Shown here: piece by piece, positions 1 to 7,245 of the stretch
Position numbering within the stretch: position 1 is the stretch's first letter
Layout of the letters: every line of letters begins with the position of its first letter
NCBI GenBank assembly: GCA_029263355.1
Contig: JAJCXQ010000723.1
Location: 1-39,780 of the forward strand
Source: Acidobacteriota bacterium
GTDB lineage: Bacteria > Acidobacteriota > Thermoanaerobaculia > Multivoradales > J023
Length of the DNA stretch: 39,780 bases
Direction of reading: 5' to 3'
The notes under the pieces: generated by a model
Databases searched by the model: none
Told to the model about the DNA's origin: nothing
The model's input: the letters and a program-made list of their open reading frames with translations, nothing else
Made by a program: the position numbers and the translations under genes

Positions 1-450
1 CGAACGACCAGGCAGCACTCAACAGATATCGGTACCCTCTATCGCGAGCGTGACGGCCTTGGCAAAAATCGCGAGCAGCTACTCGGAGCTCTTCGCGAGC
101 GAGCCGCAGGTCTTGAACTGGCAAAGCTCGAGGGACGCGTCTCGGCGAAGCACTTTGCAGTGCTACAGGATCTGAAGAAAGCCGATGATGTCCACCTCGC
201 GCCACTTCGACAGGCTCTGACGTCCTTTCGGGCAGCACGCAAGGCCCACACGCCTCGCCCGACGGTTTTGCGTCTCGCGCGGAATCTCGCCTCGCTCTAT
301 CGCGCCACGCCGCGCAGCCTCTTGAAACGTCTGGCTCCGCCCCAGGTGACGCTCATTCTGACGGCAACGACAATGGTCGCCGCGATCGTGCGCAAGGTGG
401 CCGGCGAGACGCCGGATCAGGATCAGACTAGGCGGTCCCTGCGGCCTTGA
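1..450 (+). CDS. 3' end of an unknown protein (5' partial)
   Basis: The frame is open from the first base of the window to a TGA at 448-450, so the visible 149 codons are the C-terminal part of a longer gene that begins upstream. The sequence is rich in Arg, Ala and Leu and looks helical. A hydrophobic stretch (VTLILTATTMVAAIV) lies about 25 residues from the end and could be a tail membrane segment. I recognise no family. An internal GTG at 160 could be a start, but the frame continues upstream with coding-like composition. The gene converges on the 530-937 gene. Function unknown. Confidence 0.5.
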   Translation, partial: RTTRQHSTDIGTLYRERDGLGKNREQLLGALRERAAGLELAKLEGRVSAKHFAVLQDLKKADDVHLAPLRQALTSFRAARKAHTPRPTVLRLARNLASLYRATPRSLLKRLAPPQVTLILTATTMVAAIVRKVAGETPDQDQTRRSLRP

Positions 451-529
451 TGAGGCATTAGATGGCTGCAATGGGATCGACATCGGTAGCCCTCGCACGG
501 TGGCACCAGGGAGAGGTTTCAAGAGGCCA

Positions 530-937
530 TCAGTCGTCTCCTTGAAGGAATGCTTCGATTCTCTTCCGGTGGAGCTCGTCTCGAAGCGTCGATCCCAGCT
601 CACGAGCCATCCGCTCCAGGCGCGGTTGTCGTTTATCGAACCGGGCCATCCGGGCCCACGCTAGCTCCAGGAGCGCCGCAGTGGGCACCTCCGCTGAGCG
701 GAGAACTCCTTCCTCGCAGGCATCCAGGACATGAAGGCCCACCACGACCGTGTCGGCCAATCGATCCACTTCGATCCCCCATCTCTCCGCCATCTCCAAC
801 AATGCGCCGCGGGCTGGGCCCGCCAGCATCCTCCGGACGATGAACTCCAGCACGCCGGGTCGCACGCTGCCTATAGCTTCCAACACGGCTACTAGCGAAG
901 GGTCATCGTCAGGGAGCCTTTCGGTTTTCCTGATCAT
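530..937 (-). CDS. Hypothetical helical protein, 135 aa
   Basis: This minus-strand frame starts at ATG 937 and ends at 530. The protein is acidic to neutral and appears all-helical, with regular Leu/Ala/Arg spacing and an RKRIEAFLQGDD tail. There is no signal peptide, membrane segment, Cys cluster or known motif. The Shine-Dalgarno sequence is weak, so the start is uncertain. Codon use looks genuine (GC-rich third positions). It converges with the preceding plus-strand gene across an 80-bp gap. I do not recognise the family; a small regulatory or DNA-associated helical protein is possible but not shown. Confidence 0.55.
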   Translation of the reverse strand: MIRKTERLPDDDPSLVAVLEAIGSVRPGVLEFIVRRMLAGPARGALLEMAERWGIEVDRLADTVVVGLHVLDACEEGVLRSAEVPTAALLELAWARMARFDKRQPRLERMARELGSTLRDELHRKRIEAFLQGDD

Positions 938-1491
938 TGGGACAAAGACTTACACGAACCGAACCGGCAGCGAAAGGCTCGTCATGCGCTCGTTGACCTC
1001 AAATCAAAAGGTCATTCTTACCCAGCATTCTCCAACAACAGTCGATGCTATTCAGTGCAAAGGCCGGGGCTGATGAACGGAAGGGCGGCGTTGCCCCCTG
1101 CCGAGCCCTTCTGCGCACGAAAGGGGGAGGCCGCAGGAGGGTAGTTTACGGGTCACACGTTTCTGGTCACTAAATGCTGGTCGCGTTCGTCCATTTTCCA
1201 AGGCAGTAAGATGAAAGCCCGCTGTGCCAGACTCGGTGCCGAACATCAGTCGACGCGTATTCTCTTTATCCCGCGCTATCGCTGTAATGCATGGGATCTT
1301 AAAAGAACACGCCTATATTTCTTGAACAACATATGTATTCGAGTATTCCCAGTGTCCGGAAACAAGACCGTTCACAGGACATCGTTCGTTTCGATGGTTC
1401 GTTCTTGAAAAACCAGTAATCGACAATAGAGAGAGAAATAGCATCATCGATGCCTTGCTGCGCAGGCAAGGTAGATTGCTGGTGCAACTAA
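938..1491. other. Intergenic region, no gene seen
   Basis: About 550 bp with lower GC than the flanks, especially 1280-1490. Only short non-conserved frames are present. I see no tRNA, repeat array or clear promoter. It may hold the promoter of the 530-937 minus-strand gene. Confidence 0.4.
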
Positions 1492-2013
1492 CTAATCGAG
1501 GCTACCCCCTGTTTCAGTCAATGGTCGAATCCTGAAATCTTGATGCTCCATATAGATAGAGCCAGTAGTTGAGTTGACGATGACACCCCGTGCGACCGTA
1601 CTACCTTCCGACTCCTCAGGCCGCGAAAGGGGAAAAGTGACGATCCAGACGGTCGAGGCCCTATCGATGCCTGCCGCACGCGGACATACCGTATTGTGCC
1701 TGTACTTGAAGATCTCACTTGGACCGGATCCGAACTCAATTCCTTCGTGAGTCATCTTAGTCGGGTCGCCTGGGGCACCTGTATATCCGTTGATCGCTAC
1801 GAAGTCCTCTGCGAGCGAGACGACTCGAAGCTCCTCTGGCGAGAGTAGGTCGCTGTCGGCGACGGCAGGAAGATCACAGCGGGTTTCAACTTTGGAAGCG
1901 CCCTCCTCGATGGGCTTCCGCAGGTGTTCAGATCCCGGCTCAGTTTCTTGAGGAGGCGTACCGCAAGCCAATGTAGCGAGGACAAGATAAGAAAACGAAG
2001 CGAAGCGTCTCAC
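1492..2013 (-). CDS. Small predicted lipoprotein, FxxxNGYT-type
   Basis: A 173-residue protein starting at GTG 2013. Its N-terminus (MRRFASFSYLVLATLACG) is a lipoprotein signal with lipobox TLAC, so it should be lipid-anchored after cleavage before Cys17. The mature part contains AEDFVAINGYT in the middle, a WIVTFPL strand and a final GSIYMEHQDFRI strand. This layout recalls small envelope proteins with an FIxxNGYT helix followed by a WxVxF...MxHQDF sheet, whose role I do not know. GC is lower than in most neighbours, which may indicate recent acquisition. The ribosome-binding site is weak. Envelope location is well supported; function is not. Confidence 0.6.
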   Translation of the reverse strand: MRRFASFSYLVLATLACGTPPQETEPGSEHLRKPIEEGASKVETRCDLPAVADSDLLSPEELRVVSLAEDFVAINGYTGAPGDPTKMTHEGIEFGSGPSEIFKYRHNTVCPRAAGIDRASTVWIVTFPLSRPEESEGSTVARGVIVNSTTGSIYMEHQDFRIRPLTETGGSLD

Positions 2014-2688
2014 TGTTGAACTCTTGGATAGTCTCTAGAGCCTTCTCTATTGGCCGCCCAAGCCAAAACAGAGACGCCTGTGTTGCGATTTTTCCACGGT
2101 CTCTAGAGAGGACCCTTCCAAGTTGATTAGTGTCATTTAATTCCACCGTAAGCTTCCGTCCTTAACCGTTTGCCTGCCGACGCAAATACGTAGTCCACCA
2201 CGGGCTGACCACGCTTCATATAAAGCTGAACTTTTACCACAAATGCCACCACTTCTTCAGGTACGAGGCAACTGGCCTCAAGCGTCTTGTGAGCTGTCTT
2301 CTAAGCGCTGTCTCCAACACTCTGTCGTGGCACGAAGGCTCTTTCCCACTTAAATCCTCAGGTGAATAGAAAGCCCAGTAGTAGGCGGACGCCGCCCAGG
2401 TTTAGGTGCCGGGCACTGATAACTTACCACAATGCAGACACTTAGGTGAGCAATCCACCAGCATGCCCGCCACAGCACCACCCTCACCGGCATGCCAGCA
2501 CTGCAATCCGCGTCCCATTCCATTCACTGGCAGCCCATCGAGCCAACCGCAAGCCTAAAGCCACCCTTCGGGGGGCGCAGAAGGCGCACCTCTCCCCGAC
2601 TCGCCCTCAAACCGCACCAGACGAGGCGATCCGCTCCGATCACCAGATCGACTCTCAATCCCTTGTTGTCCCTACCCCGATCTACTCA
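2014..2688. other. Intergenic region upstream of the RAYT gene's 3' end
   Basis: About 670 bp with no convincing gene. The sequence CTCTAGAG occurs twice (near 2033 and 2101). A GTGCC-G-GGCAC palindrome lies at 2406-2416, followed by an AT-rich GATAACTTAC stretch. The remainder, 2446-2688, is C-rich and non-coding in appearance, possibly a decayed tail next to the transposase gene. Confidence 0.4.
2406..2416. repeat. REP-like palindrome GTGCC-G-GGCAC
   Basis: A perfect 5-bp inverted repeat with a one-base centre, lying downstream of the Y1 transposase gene. The same core with a different centre recurs in other intergenic regions of this window (5372, 18921, 19486, 24589, 24604, 24648). Such short palindromes are the usual substrates of REP-associated Y1 transposases, but the link here is inferred. 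Confidence 0.5.
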
Positions 2689-3792
2689 TCAAGGCGACCT
2701 CCCACCAACTCGAAAAAATTCACACGAATCAGCGCCTTCGACCCTAACCGGAGCCAGGATCTCAACCACTGGGATCTCACCCCGGTCGACGATTCTCAAC
2801 CCGTCAAGAACCAACCTCCGAGTCGGCGGCGACTGTGGCCTCGGAGGTGCTGGCTCACCCACAAACGGTGAGGCTGGTGGATAGCTCCCAGTCGGGAACC
2901 AATCAATCGCCGCCGGATTCCTGCGAATGCGTAAAGCCTCGGACGCCATCCGATACTGCGTCGCAAACGCGGCATATTCCTTCCACAGCTCATCCCTCGC
3001 TTGCCGCGATGCAACATGGAATCTCGGACGTGACGACGACTTGGGGTGACGGGTCGGCGGCTCGTAGGGGTCCAGGCTCAGAATCTTCTCGACGCCAGCA
3101 ACCGGGTTTCCATCGCGCTCCGCCCGGTACCGATCTTGGATCTCGATAATCAGCTGAGAAACCTTGTCCTGATAGGCCTCGGGCGAGAGGTGACGAAAGG
3201 CCGGTAGCTGAGCGAGCTCAATACGGTATTTCGTGGCGAAATCGTAGGTGCCGACATCTTGCCCACGATTGCGCGCAGCCCATTCCTTCGTCTTGTTGAA
3301 CCAATATCCTTCGAGCTTTTCCCCACGCAGCAACGGCACAGCGGCGTGGACGCCGGGCCACTCGATCGGACTCTCGACCAGCCCCTCCTTGACCCCGTGG
3401 CTGAGGTGGTACTCGAGCCGTTTCCATTGCGCTTCCGGTTCACGACTGATCGGAACGACATCGTAACGATGGCCCCATAGTGACCCCTTCCACTTGCGGA
3501 TTTTGCCTATCTTCTTCGAGGAGTTGCACGCGAAGTGGTACATGAAGCGACTCAAAGCCTGCTGATCTCGGACATGAAGCAGCAGGTGCATGTGATTCGA
3601 CATAAAGACGCAAGCGCAAAGCTCAACCGGCGAATGCTCCATGGCTCTGCCGAGCAGGCCTACCACGAGCTCGTTGAAGACTTTGGGGTTCGGGCCAGGC
3701 GCCAACAGCGCGCGGGCACCGATCACTCTGTCTGTCACCTCGACAAGGATGCCGTCAGGACTTTCGGGAAGGTTTCGTTCGGGTCTGCCCAT
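2689..3792 (-). CDS. REP-associated tyrosine (Y1, HUH) transposase, RAYT-like
   Basis: A 367-residue protein of the IS200/Y1 transposase superfamily, starting at ATG 3792 with GGAG seven bases upstream. The HUH metal-binding motif is visible as MSNHMHLLLHV, with His67 and His69. The likely catalytic Tyr is Y128 in EYHLSHGVKEGLV, which aligns with the usual YxxxNPVxAGLV helix of RAYTs. Residues 150-310 are a long family extension (RYRAERDGNPVAGVEKIL). The last 55 residues are Pro-rich and then variable. Y1 enzymes nick and join single-stranded DNA at hairpins. No flanking partner gene or complete IS ends were found, which fits a domesticated RAYT acting on dispersed palindromes rather than a classical IS. 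Confidence 0.85.
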   Translation of the reverse strand: MGRPERNLPESPDGILVEVTDRVIGARALLAPGPNPKVFNELVVGLLGRAMEHSPVELCACVFMSNHMHLLLHVRDQQALSRFMYHFACNSSKKIGKIRKWKGSLWGHRYDVVPISREPEAQWKRLEYHLSHGVKEGLVESPIEWPGVHAAVPLLRGEKLEGYWFNKTKEWAARNRGQDVGTYDFATKYRIELAQLPAFRHLSPEAYQDKVSQLIIEIQDRYRAERDGNPVAGVEKILSLDPYEPPTRHPKSSSRPRFHVASRQARDELWKEYAAFATQYRMASEALRIRRNPAAIDWFPTGSYPPASPFVGEPAPPRPQSPPTRRLVLDGLRIVDRGEIPVVEILAPVRVEGADSCEFFRVGGRSP

Positions 3793-3982
3793 CTTGATCT
3801 CCAGGCTGGCGAGCCGACGATCGGCCAGGCCGGAATGGCATGCCTACGACCGCCGGCTACACTTCTGCCAGCTTCTGAAGAGATAAAGACGGAAAACGGG
3901 CTTCCGATCTGTTCGATGGGCATGAAAAAGTTCACGTTGAACTCGCGACTGACCATGGCTGTGAAGAAATGCACTGGCTGCG

Positions 3983-4126
3983 GGGCAACGGCGCCCGCGG
4001 CGAGCTGGCGAGGGCATCCACGATCTCAGGTTTGAGCAAGCGACCGGGGAGGCCGAGCCCGAGAGCACCAGCGATCTCGAGCAGGCGCGGCTTGGTCAGG
4101 ACGCGCCCAGCATGATCATGCCGTGG
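3983..4126 (-). pseudogene. Possible SAP/Rho-N-like fragment
   Basis: About 48 codons on the minus strand read as coding: the segment VLTKPRLLEIAGALGLGL followed by LKPEIVDALASSPRAPL. The spacing K/R-LLEIA...L-K-EIVDAL is typical of SAP or Rho-N-like helix-extended-helix nucleic-acid-binding segments. The sequences before and after in this frame do not look like protein, and no start is apparent. I read it as a relic of a larger gene. Identification is by pattern only. Confidence 0.25.
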
Positions 4127-4266
4127 CCGAAGACCAGCTGGCACAGTTAAGTTGCCGCCGTTAAGTTGCCGATACGCTTCACGAGATCGAGCGTATTCGC
4201 CTACATCGCAAGAGTTTCGCTGTCGAGCGACCGATAGAAGTGGCTCGGTTTGTAGCGTAGCCGACG

Positions 4267-4424
4267 GTCTGACCACGACGCTGCGGCGCCGCTACGGTGC
4301 CGAACGTTACCTCGGCCTCGAGCTGGAAGTGAATCAGCGCCATCCCCTGGGCCCGCTGGCGCCCTGGCAGCGCCTCGGCGACGCACTCGGCGACGCACTC
4401 GGCGACGGACGCTACAGCAGCTGA
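4267..4424 (+). pseudogene. C-terminal fragment, amidohydrolase-like
   Basis: The last 50 or so codons of this frame (TLRRRYGAERYLGLELEVNQ onward, ending GDALGDGRYSS) look like the tail of a real enzyme. The (V/L)ELEVNQ strand followed by a W-containing helix reminds me of N-formylglutamate amidohydrolase-like C-termini. The upstream part of the frame is not protein-like, so the gene body is missing. A 12-bp tandem duplication (CTCGGCGACGCA, near 4377-4410) lies in the tail. The family guess is tentative. Confidence 0.25.
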
Positions 4425-4682
4425 CCTGAACAGGTGCCGCGCTTGCTCGGGTTGCACTTGTTGGGTCGGTAGAGGCTGCCAGATGTCCATGGACGTTCCG
4501 CGGACGATCTCGGACATCTTTTCGATAGCCGAAGCGGCCTGAGTAGGGATTCGAGCCCATTACTCCAAGCCTCCGGTGGGCGCCGGTCCTGGCATCGTAG
4601 TTGCTATCTGAGTCTGTACGGCAACCCGAAATCCTTCGGACAGACCGCACTCACACAGTTCGACTAGAGGGTCGAGCTGGCA

Positions 4683-4688
4683 AGGAGA
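4683..4688 (+). promoter_or_regulatory. Strong ribosome-binding site deciding the 4694 start
   Basis: AAGGAG precedes ATG 4694 at good spacing, whereas the longer frame beginning at 4601 has no such site. Confidence 0.6.
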
Positions 4689-4693
4689 ACACC

Positions 4694-4984
4694 ATGGACA
4701 GAGCAGAGCTGAGACTTCCCCCGCAGGACGAGCAGAAGGCCATGATCGAAGACGCGTCTTCCTGGCCCTCGACCGGTTGCTGGGTCGACAAACCCTTTAA
4801 CCACGGCAACACACCGTGGGTGCTCTACGGCAACGGCGAGAGCATCGGAGCCGGCTTCGAGGTGGCGGGCAATACCCAAATCAACATCACCGAAGGCCAC
4901 ACCCAGGCCGACGGTGGGTTTCGGGTTACCTTCACCAACGACGGTCCTAGGACCACCGGTACGATCTGGGTCATGTATCGCTGA
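4694..4984 (+). CDS. Small orphan protein, 96 aa, beta-rich
   Basis: The ATG at 4694 follows AAGGAG with seven bases of spacing, a strong ribosome-binding site, so this start is preferred over the upstream in-frame one. The protein has no signal peptide. After a polar helical N-terminus it contains WPSTGCWVDKPFNHGNTPWV, a GNGESIGAGFEV strand and a final RTTGTIWVMYR strand, suggesting a small beta-sandwich. I do not recognise the family; a lectin-like or stress-type small beta protein is possible. The leader (AAGGAGAACACC-ATG) is very like that of the Vps62-like gene at 9626 (GAGGAGAACACG-ATG). A long hairpin 19 bp past the stop may end the transcript, so it is probably monocistronic. Confidence 0.65.
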   Translation: MDRAELRLPPQDEQKAMIEDASSWPSTGCWVDKPFNHGNTPWVLYGNGESIGAGFEVAGNTQINITEGHTQADGGFRVTFTNDGPRTTGTIWVMYR

Positions 4985-5002
4985 AGCCGGAGGGGCCCGT
5001 AA

Positions 5003-5048
5003 CCGGATTCAGCGCTGACTTTCGAAGCTCGAATCAGGCTGAATCCGG
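5003..5048 (+). terminator. Long hairpin after the small orphan gene
   Basis: CCGGATTCAGC pairs with GCTGAATCCGG (11 bp). Inside, CTGA pairs with TCAG and TTCGA with TCGAA around an AGC loop, giving about 20 bp of nearly continuous stem. It lies 19 bp past the 4694-4984 stop. No T-tract follows, so it may be a processing or attenuating hairpin rather than a classic intrinsic terminator. Confidence 0.5.
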
Positions 5049-5293
5049 CTCCGTCGGGGTGGGCAAGGGGCCGACGGCTGAGCTCCTCACGAGGCTAGCT
5101 CGCCAGTCCCTAGCTCTTTTGGGTGCCAACCGAGTCGGCAGAGCTGCCCCGAGTCGGGTGGCACCGCAGAGGGGAAGCGAACCGGCAACCAGCCTAAGCA
5201 CCGGCGAGAAGCTGTTCTAGGAGACTGGTGTAAAAGTCAGCCGCAAGCGAGAGCGAAAGATTTCTTGCCAGATCAAGGCGCCAAACCACAGAC

Positions 5294-5340
5294 ATACTGG
5301 AGTATTTCGCGGATTTGGCAACGCAGAGCTGGCGGTAAAG
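5294..5340 (+). repeat. Dispersed intergenic repeat, copy 1
   Basis: Consists of the inverted repeat ATACT-GG-AGTAT, then TTCG, a short spacer and AACGCAGAGCTGGCGGTAAAG (21 bases, positions 5320-5340). The copy at 39233-39270 has a different palindrome (ATCTCT-AGAGAT) in the same place, then TTCG and an almost identical 3' block. The palindrome is kept while its sequence changes, which suggests that structure matters. Confidence 0.55.
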
Positions 5341-5371
5341 ATCCCCGACCCCAGTGGTGCCGACCCCAGTG

Positions 5372-5382
5372 GTGCCGGGCAC
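5372..5382. repeat. REP-like palindrome GTGCC-G-GGCAC
   Basis: Same core as at 2406-2416, here at the end of a 15-bp tandem duplication (5347-5376). Confidence 0.45.
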
Positions 5383-5594
5383 GTCTTCGAGCCCGCTTGA
5401 ATTCCGGGCTCGTTCGTTATCGGAGGGGAATTGGAAAGATGTCAGGGTGTTGAGGGTAGCGAGACAGAGAACGACGTACAACGCCAGGTAAAGTCTCTGG
5501 CAAAGGTAACTTACCGCGAGAAGAGGCACACTTGTGGCCGAGTGCCGGAGTTGTTTCTACGCGAGCCCCCAAATACAGCTAATGAATAAGTCAC

Positions 5595-6869
5595 CTACGG
5601 CGACATGCTTGACCAGGCGGTGAGGTCACCGCTCTCGAAGCTGTCGGTGAACAAGGGTGTTTCGAGGCTGTAGCGCCGCAGGATGACGTCTTCTTGATCG
5701 CCACCCGGCGAGCCCCGCCGAGTCCACAGCAGAACCAAATGGGCGGACGCAGCGTCATAGAGAATTCTCGATCGCAGAAGTGAGACGTTGGAGGTGTCAA
5801 CCTGCCATTCGTCGCTGACTCGAGAGTCGACACCAATCAGCTGAGCGTCGAGGTGATCGGGGCCAGAGGAGGGGAATGTGATCCACGTCACGGCCATTCG
5901 ACCATCGGGCAAAGTGGCCACGTCGGTCCATCGCTGAAGTCCTTCGGCTGCACTGATGTCGATTTCTGGGCCGGGCATTCCCATGTCGTCAAATTGTCGG
6001 CGCTTGGCGCGACTAAGGTTCGAACTCCAGACAGCGGCGAAGCTGCCGTCGTTAAAGCCGCTGAGACGGCTGTAGTTATAGCTGCCAGGAGTGATTTCGA
6101 TTGGGCTGCTGTCTGGGCTGGCGGCATCGGTGAAAGCTTGCGCCCACAGACCCGCGGGGTCGTCGACGTAGTCCCAGGCGACGAAGAGACCGCCGCCTGG
6201 CCGTTTGCCGAGCTTGGGGTCATAGACGCTTTCATTGCTACCGCCAGTGGGCAAGATGAAGGATGCCCCCATGACACTGCCGCTGGAGTCGAGAAAACGC
6301 GCACGCACCGAGTCGTCGTTCATGGGCGAATCGAACTCGTACCAGATGACGATATATGACCCTTCGGAGAGACGGCTGATGGCCGGATCACCAACATCGA
6401 TATCGGTCTGCACCGGGGCCACCGCGACCTCAGGCCCAGCCACTCCCGCGGCATCGTAAGTGCGGCTGGAGATACTCGTTTCGCTGCCCGAATCGTTCTC
6501 CCACACCGCGATGAAGCCGCCGTCGCCGGTGGCTTCGACCCCGACTGAAGCCTGGTTGCCAGCGGTGCTCAATGAGACTTGAAACTCATTGCCGACAGGC
6601 TGCGCAGCAGCGTTGACACGACGGCCGAAGATGCCGCGGCCGTCCGTATCCTCGCCTTCCCAGACCACGATCACGTCACCATTGCCCAAGGCCGCGAACG
6701 CGGCGTTGAGCTGACGGCCCACGGTGACTTCGTTGACCATCAGCTCAGCGCCAACCGGGGTGGGTGGGTCGGCCATGGCCGGTGTGGTGGCCAGTAGCCA
6801 GGCCACTGTCCAGAGGAGAAACATTGCTGGGCAAGATGTTGCCGTTGTCCAACTTGAGCTATTCGCCAT
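5595..6869 (-). CDS. Secreted beta-repeat protein with FESGDLTAWS tail
   Basis: A 424-residue exported protein. The start at ATG 6869 is chosen because AAGGA lies just upstream and a signal peptide follows (hydrophobic MFLLWTVAWLLATTPAMA). The mature chain is a series of beta repeats of the form GDVIVVWEG, GGFIAVWEN, GSYIVIWYE, GGLFVAWDY, GSFAAVWSS and GRMAVTWIT, each about 50 residues, consistent with a six- or seven-bladed propeller. The C-terminus is LFTDSFESGDLTAWSSMSP; short FESGD..WS tails recur on secreted proteins of some Acidobacteriota and probably act as a sorting or attachment signal (inference). No catalytic motif is visible. Long open frames on the other strand here are shadows. 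Confidence 0.85.
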   Translation of the reverse strand: MANSSSWTTATSCPAMFLLWTVAWLLATTPAMADPPTPVGAELMVNEVTVGRQLNAAFAALGNGDVIVVWEGEDTDGRGIFGRRVNAAAQPVGNEFQVSLSTAGNQASVGVEATGDGGFIAVWENDSGSETSISSRTYDAAGVAGPEVAVAPVQTDIDVGDPAISRLSEGSYIVIWYEFDSPMNDDSVRARFLDSSGSVMGASFILPTGGSNESVYDPKLGKRPGGGLFVAWDYVDDPAGLWAQAFTDAASPDSSPIEITPGSYNYSRLSGFNDGSFAAVWSSNLSRAKRRQFDDMGMPGPEIDISAAEGLQRWTDVATLPDGRMAVTWITFPSSGPDHLDAQLIGVDSRVSDEWQVDTSNVSLLRSRILYDAASAHLVLLWTRRGSPGGDQEDVILRRYSLETPLFTDSFESGDLTAWSSMSP

Positions 6870-7245
6870 GTTGCTGTCCTTCGCATCGGGTTGTCGATCG
6901 GCTGTCTCTAGAAAGCTGTCGCTAACAAGCTGTCGTTTGGTAAATCGAAAAAGCGTGCCACTTCCGGACATCGGCGGAGAGCGGATGGGCGCAGACAGCA
7001 GCTGGGCCTTCAGCCAGGCCGGAATAGTGATGTCAGGCTTCGAGCTGGCGATGCAGCAAGGTGCAAGCCCTTTTTCAATCGCGCAGCTGTGAAGAAATGC
7101 CAGGCATCACCACAGGTGAGCCGCCGGTGAAGAACTGCCATACACCACTACCAGGCCGAGACGTCGATGACCCGAGGCCCGGCCAACACCGTGGAACATC
7201 TGCCCTGAGTTGGTCACCGGCGAACAGAGGCAACCCCGAAGGCGG
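6870..7245. other. Divergent intergenic region
   Basis: The region lies between the 5' ends of the secreted beta-repeat gene (minus) and the K+ channel gene (plus), so it should hold both promoters. No clear -35/-10 pair stands out, and no further gene is seen. Confidence 0.35.

Larger units (their letters stand above)
3793..4693. other. 900-bp stretch of decayed sequence
   Basis: No intact gene is visible. Two short pieces, listed separately, have protein-like composition on opposite strands and no proper starts. A T-arm-like string at 4547-4559 was considered and rejected as a tRNA. The stretch fits a site of repeated insertion and decay beside the transposase gene. Confidence 0.4.
4985..5594. 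other. Intergenic region with hairpin and dispersed repeats
   Basis: No gene seen. It contains the 5003-5048 hairpin, a palindrome-plus-AACGCAGAG repeat at 5294-5340 (a second copy is at 39233-39270), a 15-bp tandem duplication (GACCCCAGTGGTGCC at 5347 and 5362) and a GTGCC-G-GGCAC palindrome at 5372-5382. Confidence 0.5.

Noticed and set aside
4540..4600. tRNA-like T-arm string (GGGCTCGAATCCC on the minus strand)
   Set aside because: No D-arm, anticodon arm or acceptor stem can be paired around it, and the T-stem has only three pairs. It is at most a decayed tRNA scrap.
5194..5529. 111-codon minus-strand open frame
   Set aside because: Its readable part comes from the dispersed AACGCAGAG repeat, which also yields a similar peptide (RQLCVxKS) at 39 kb; noncoding repeat.
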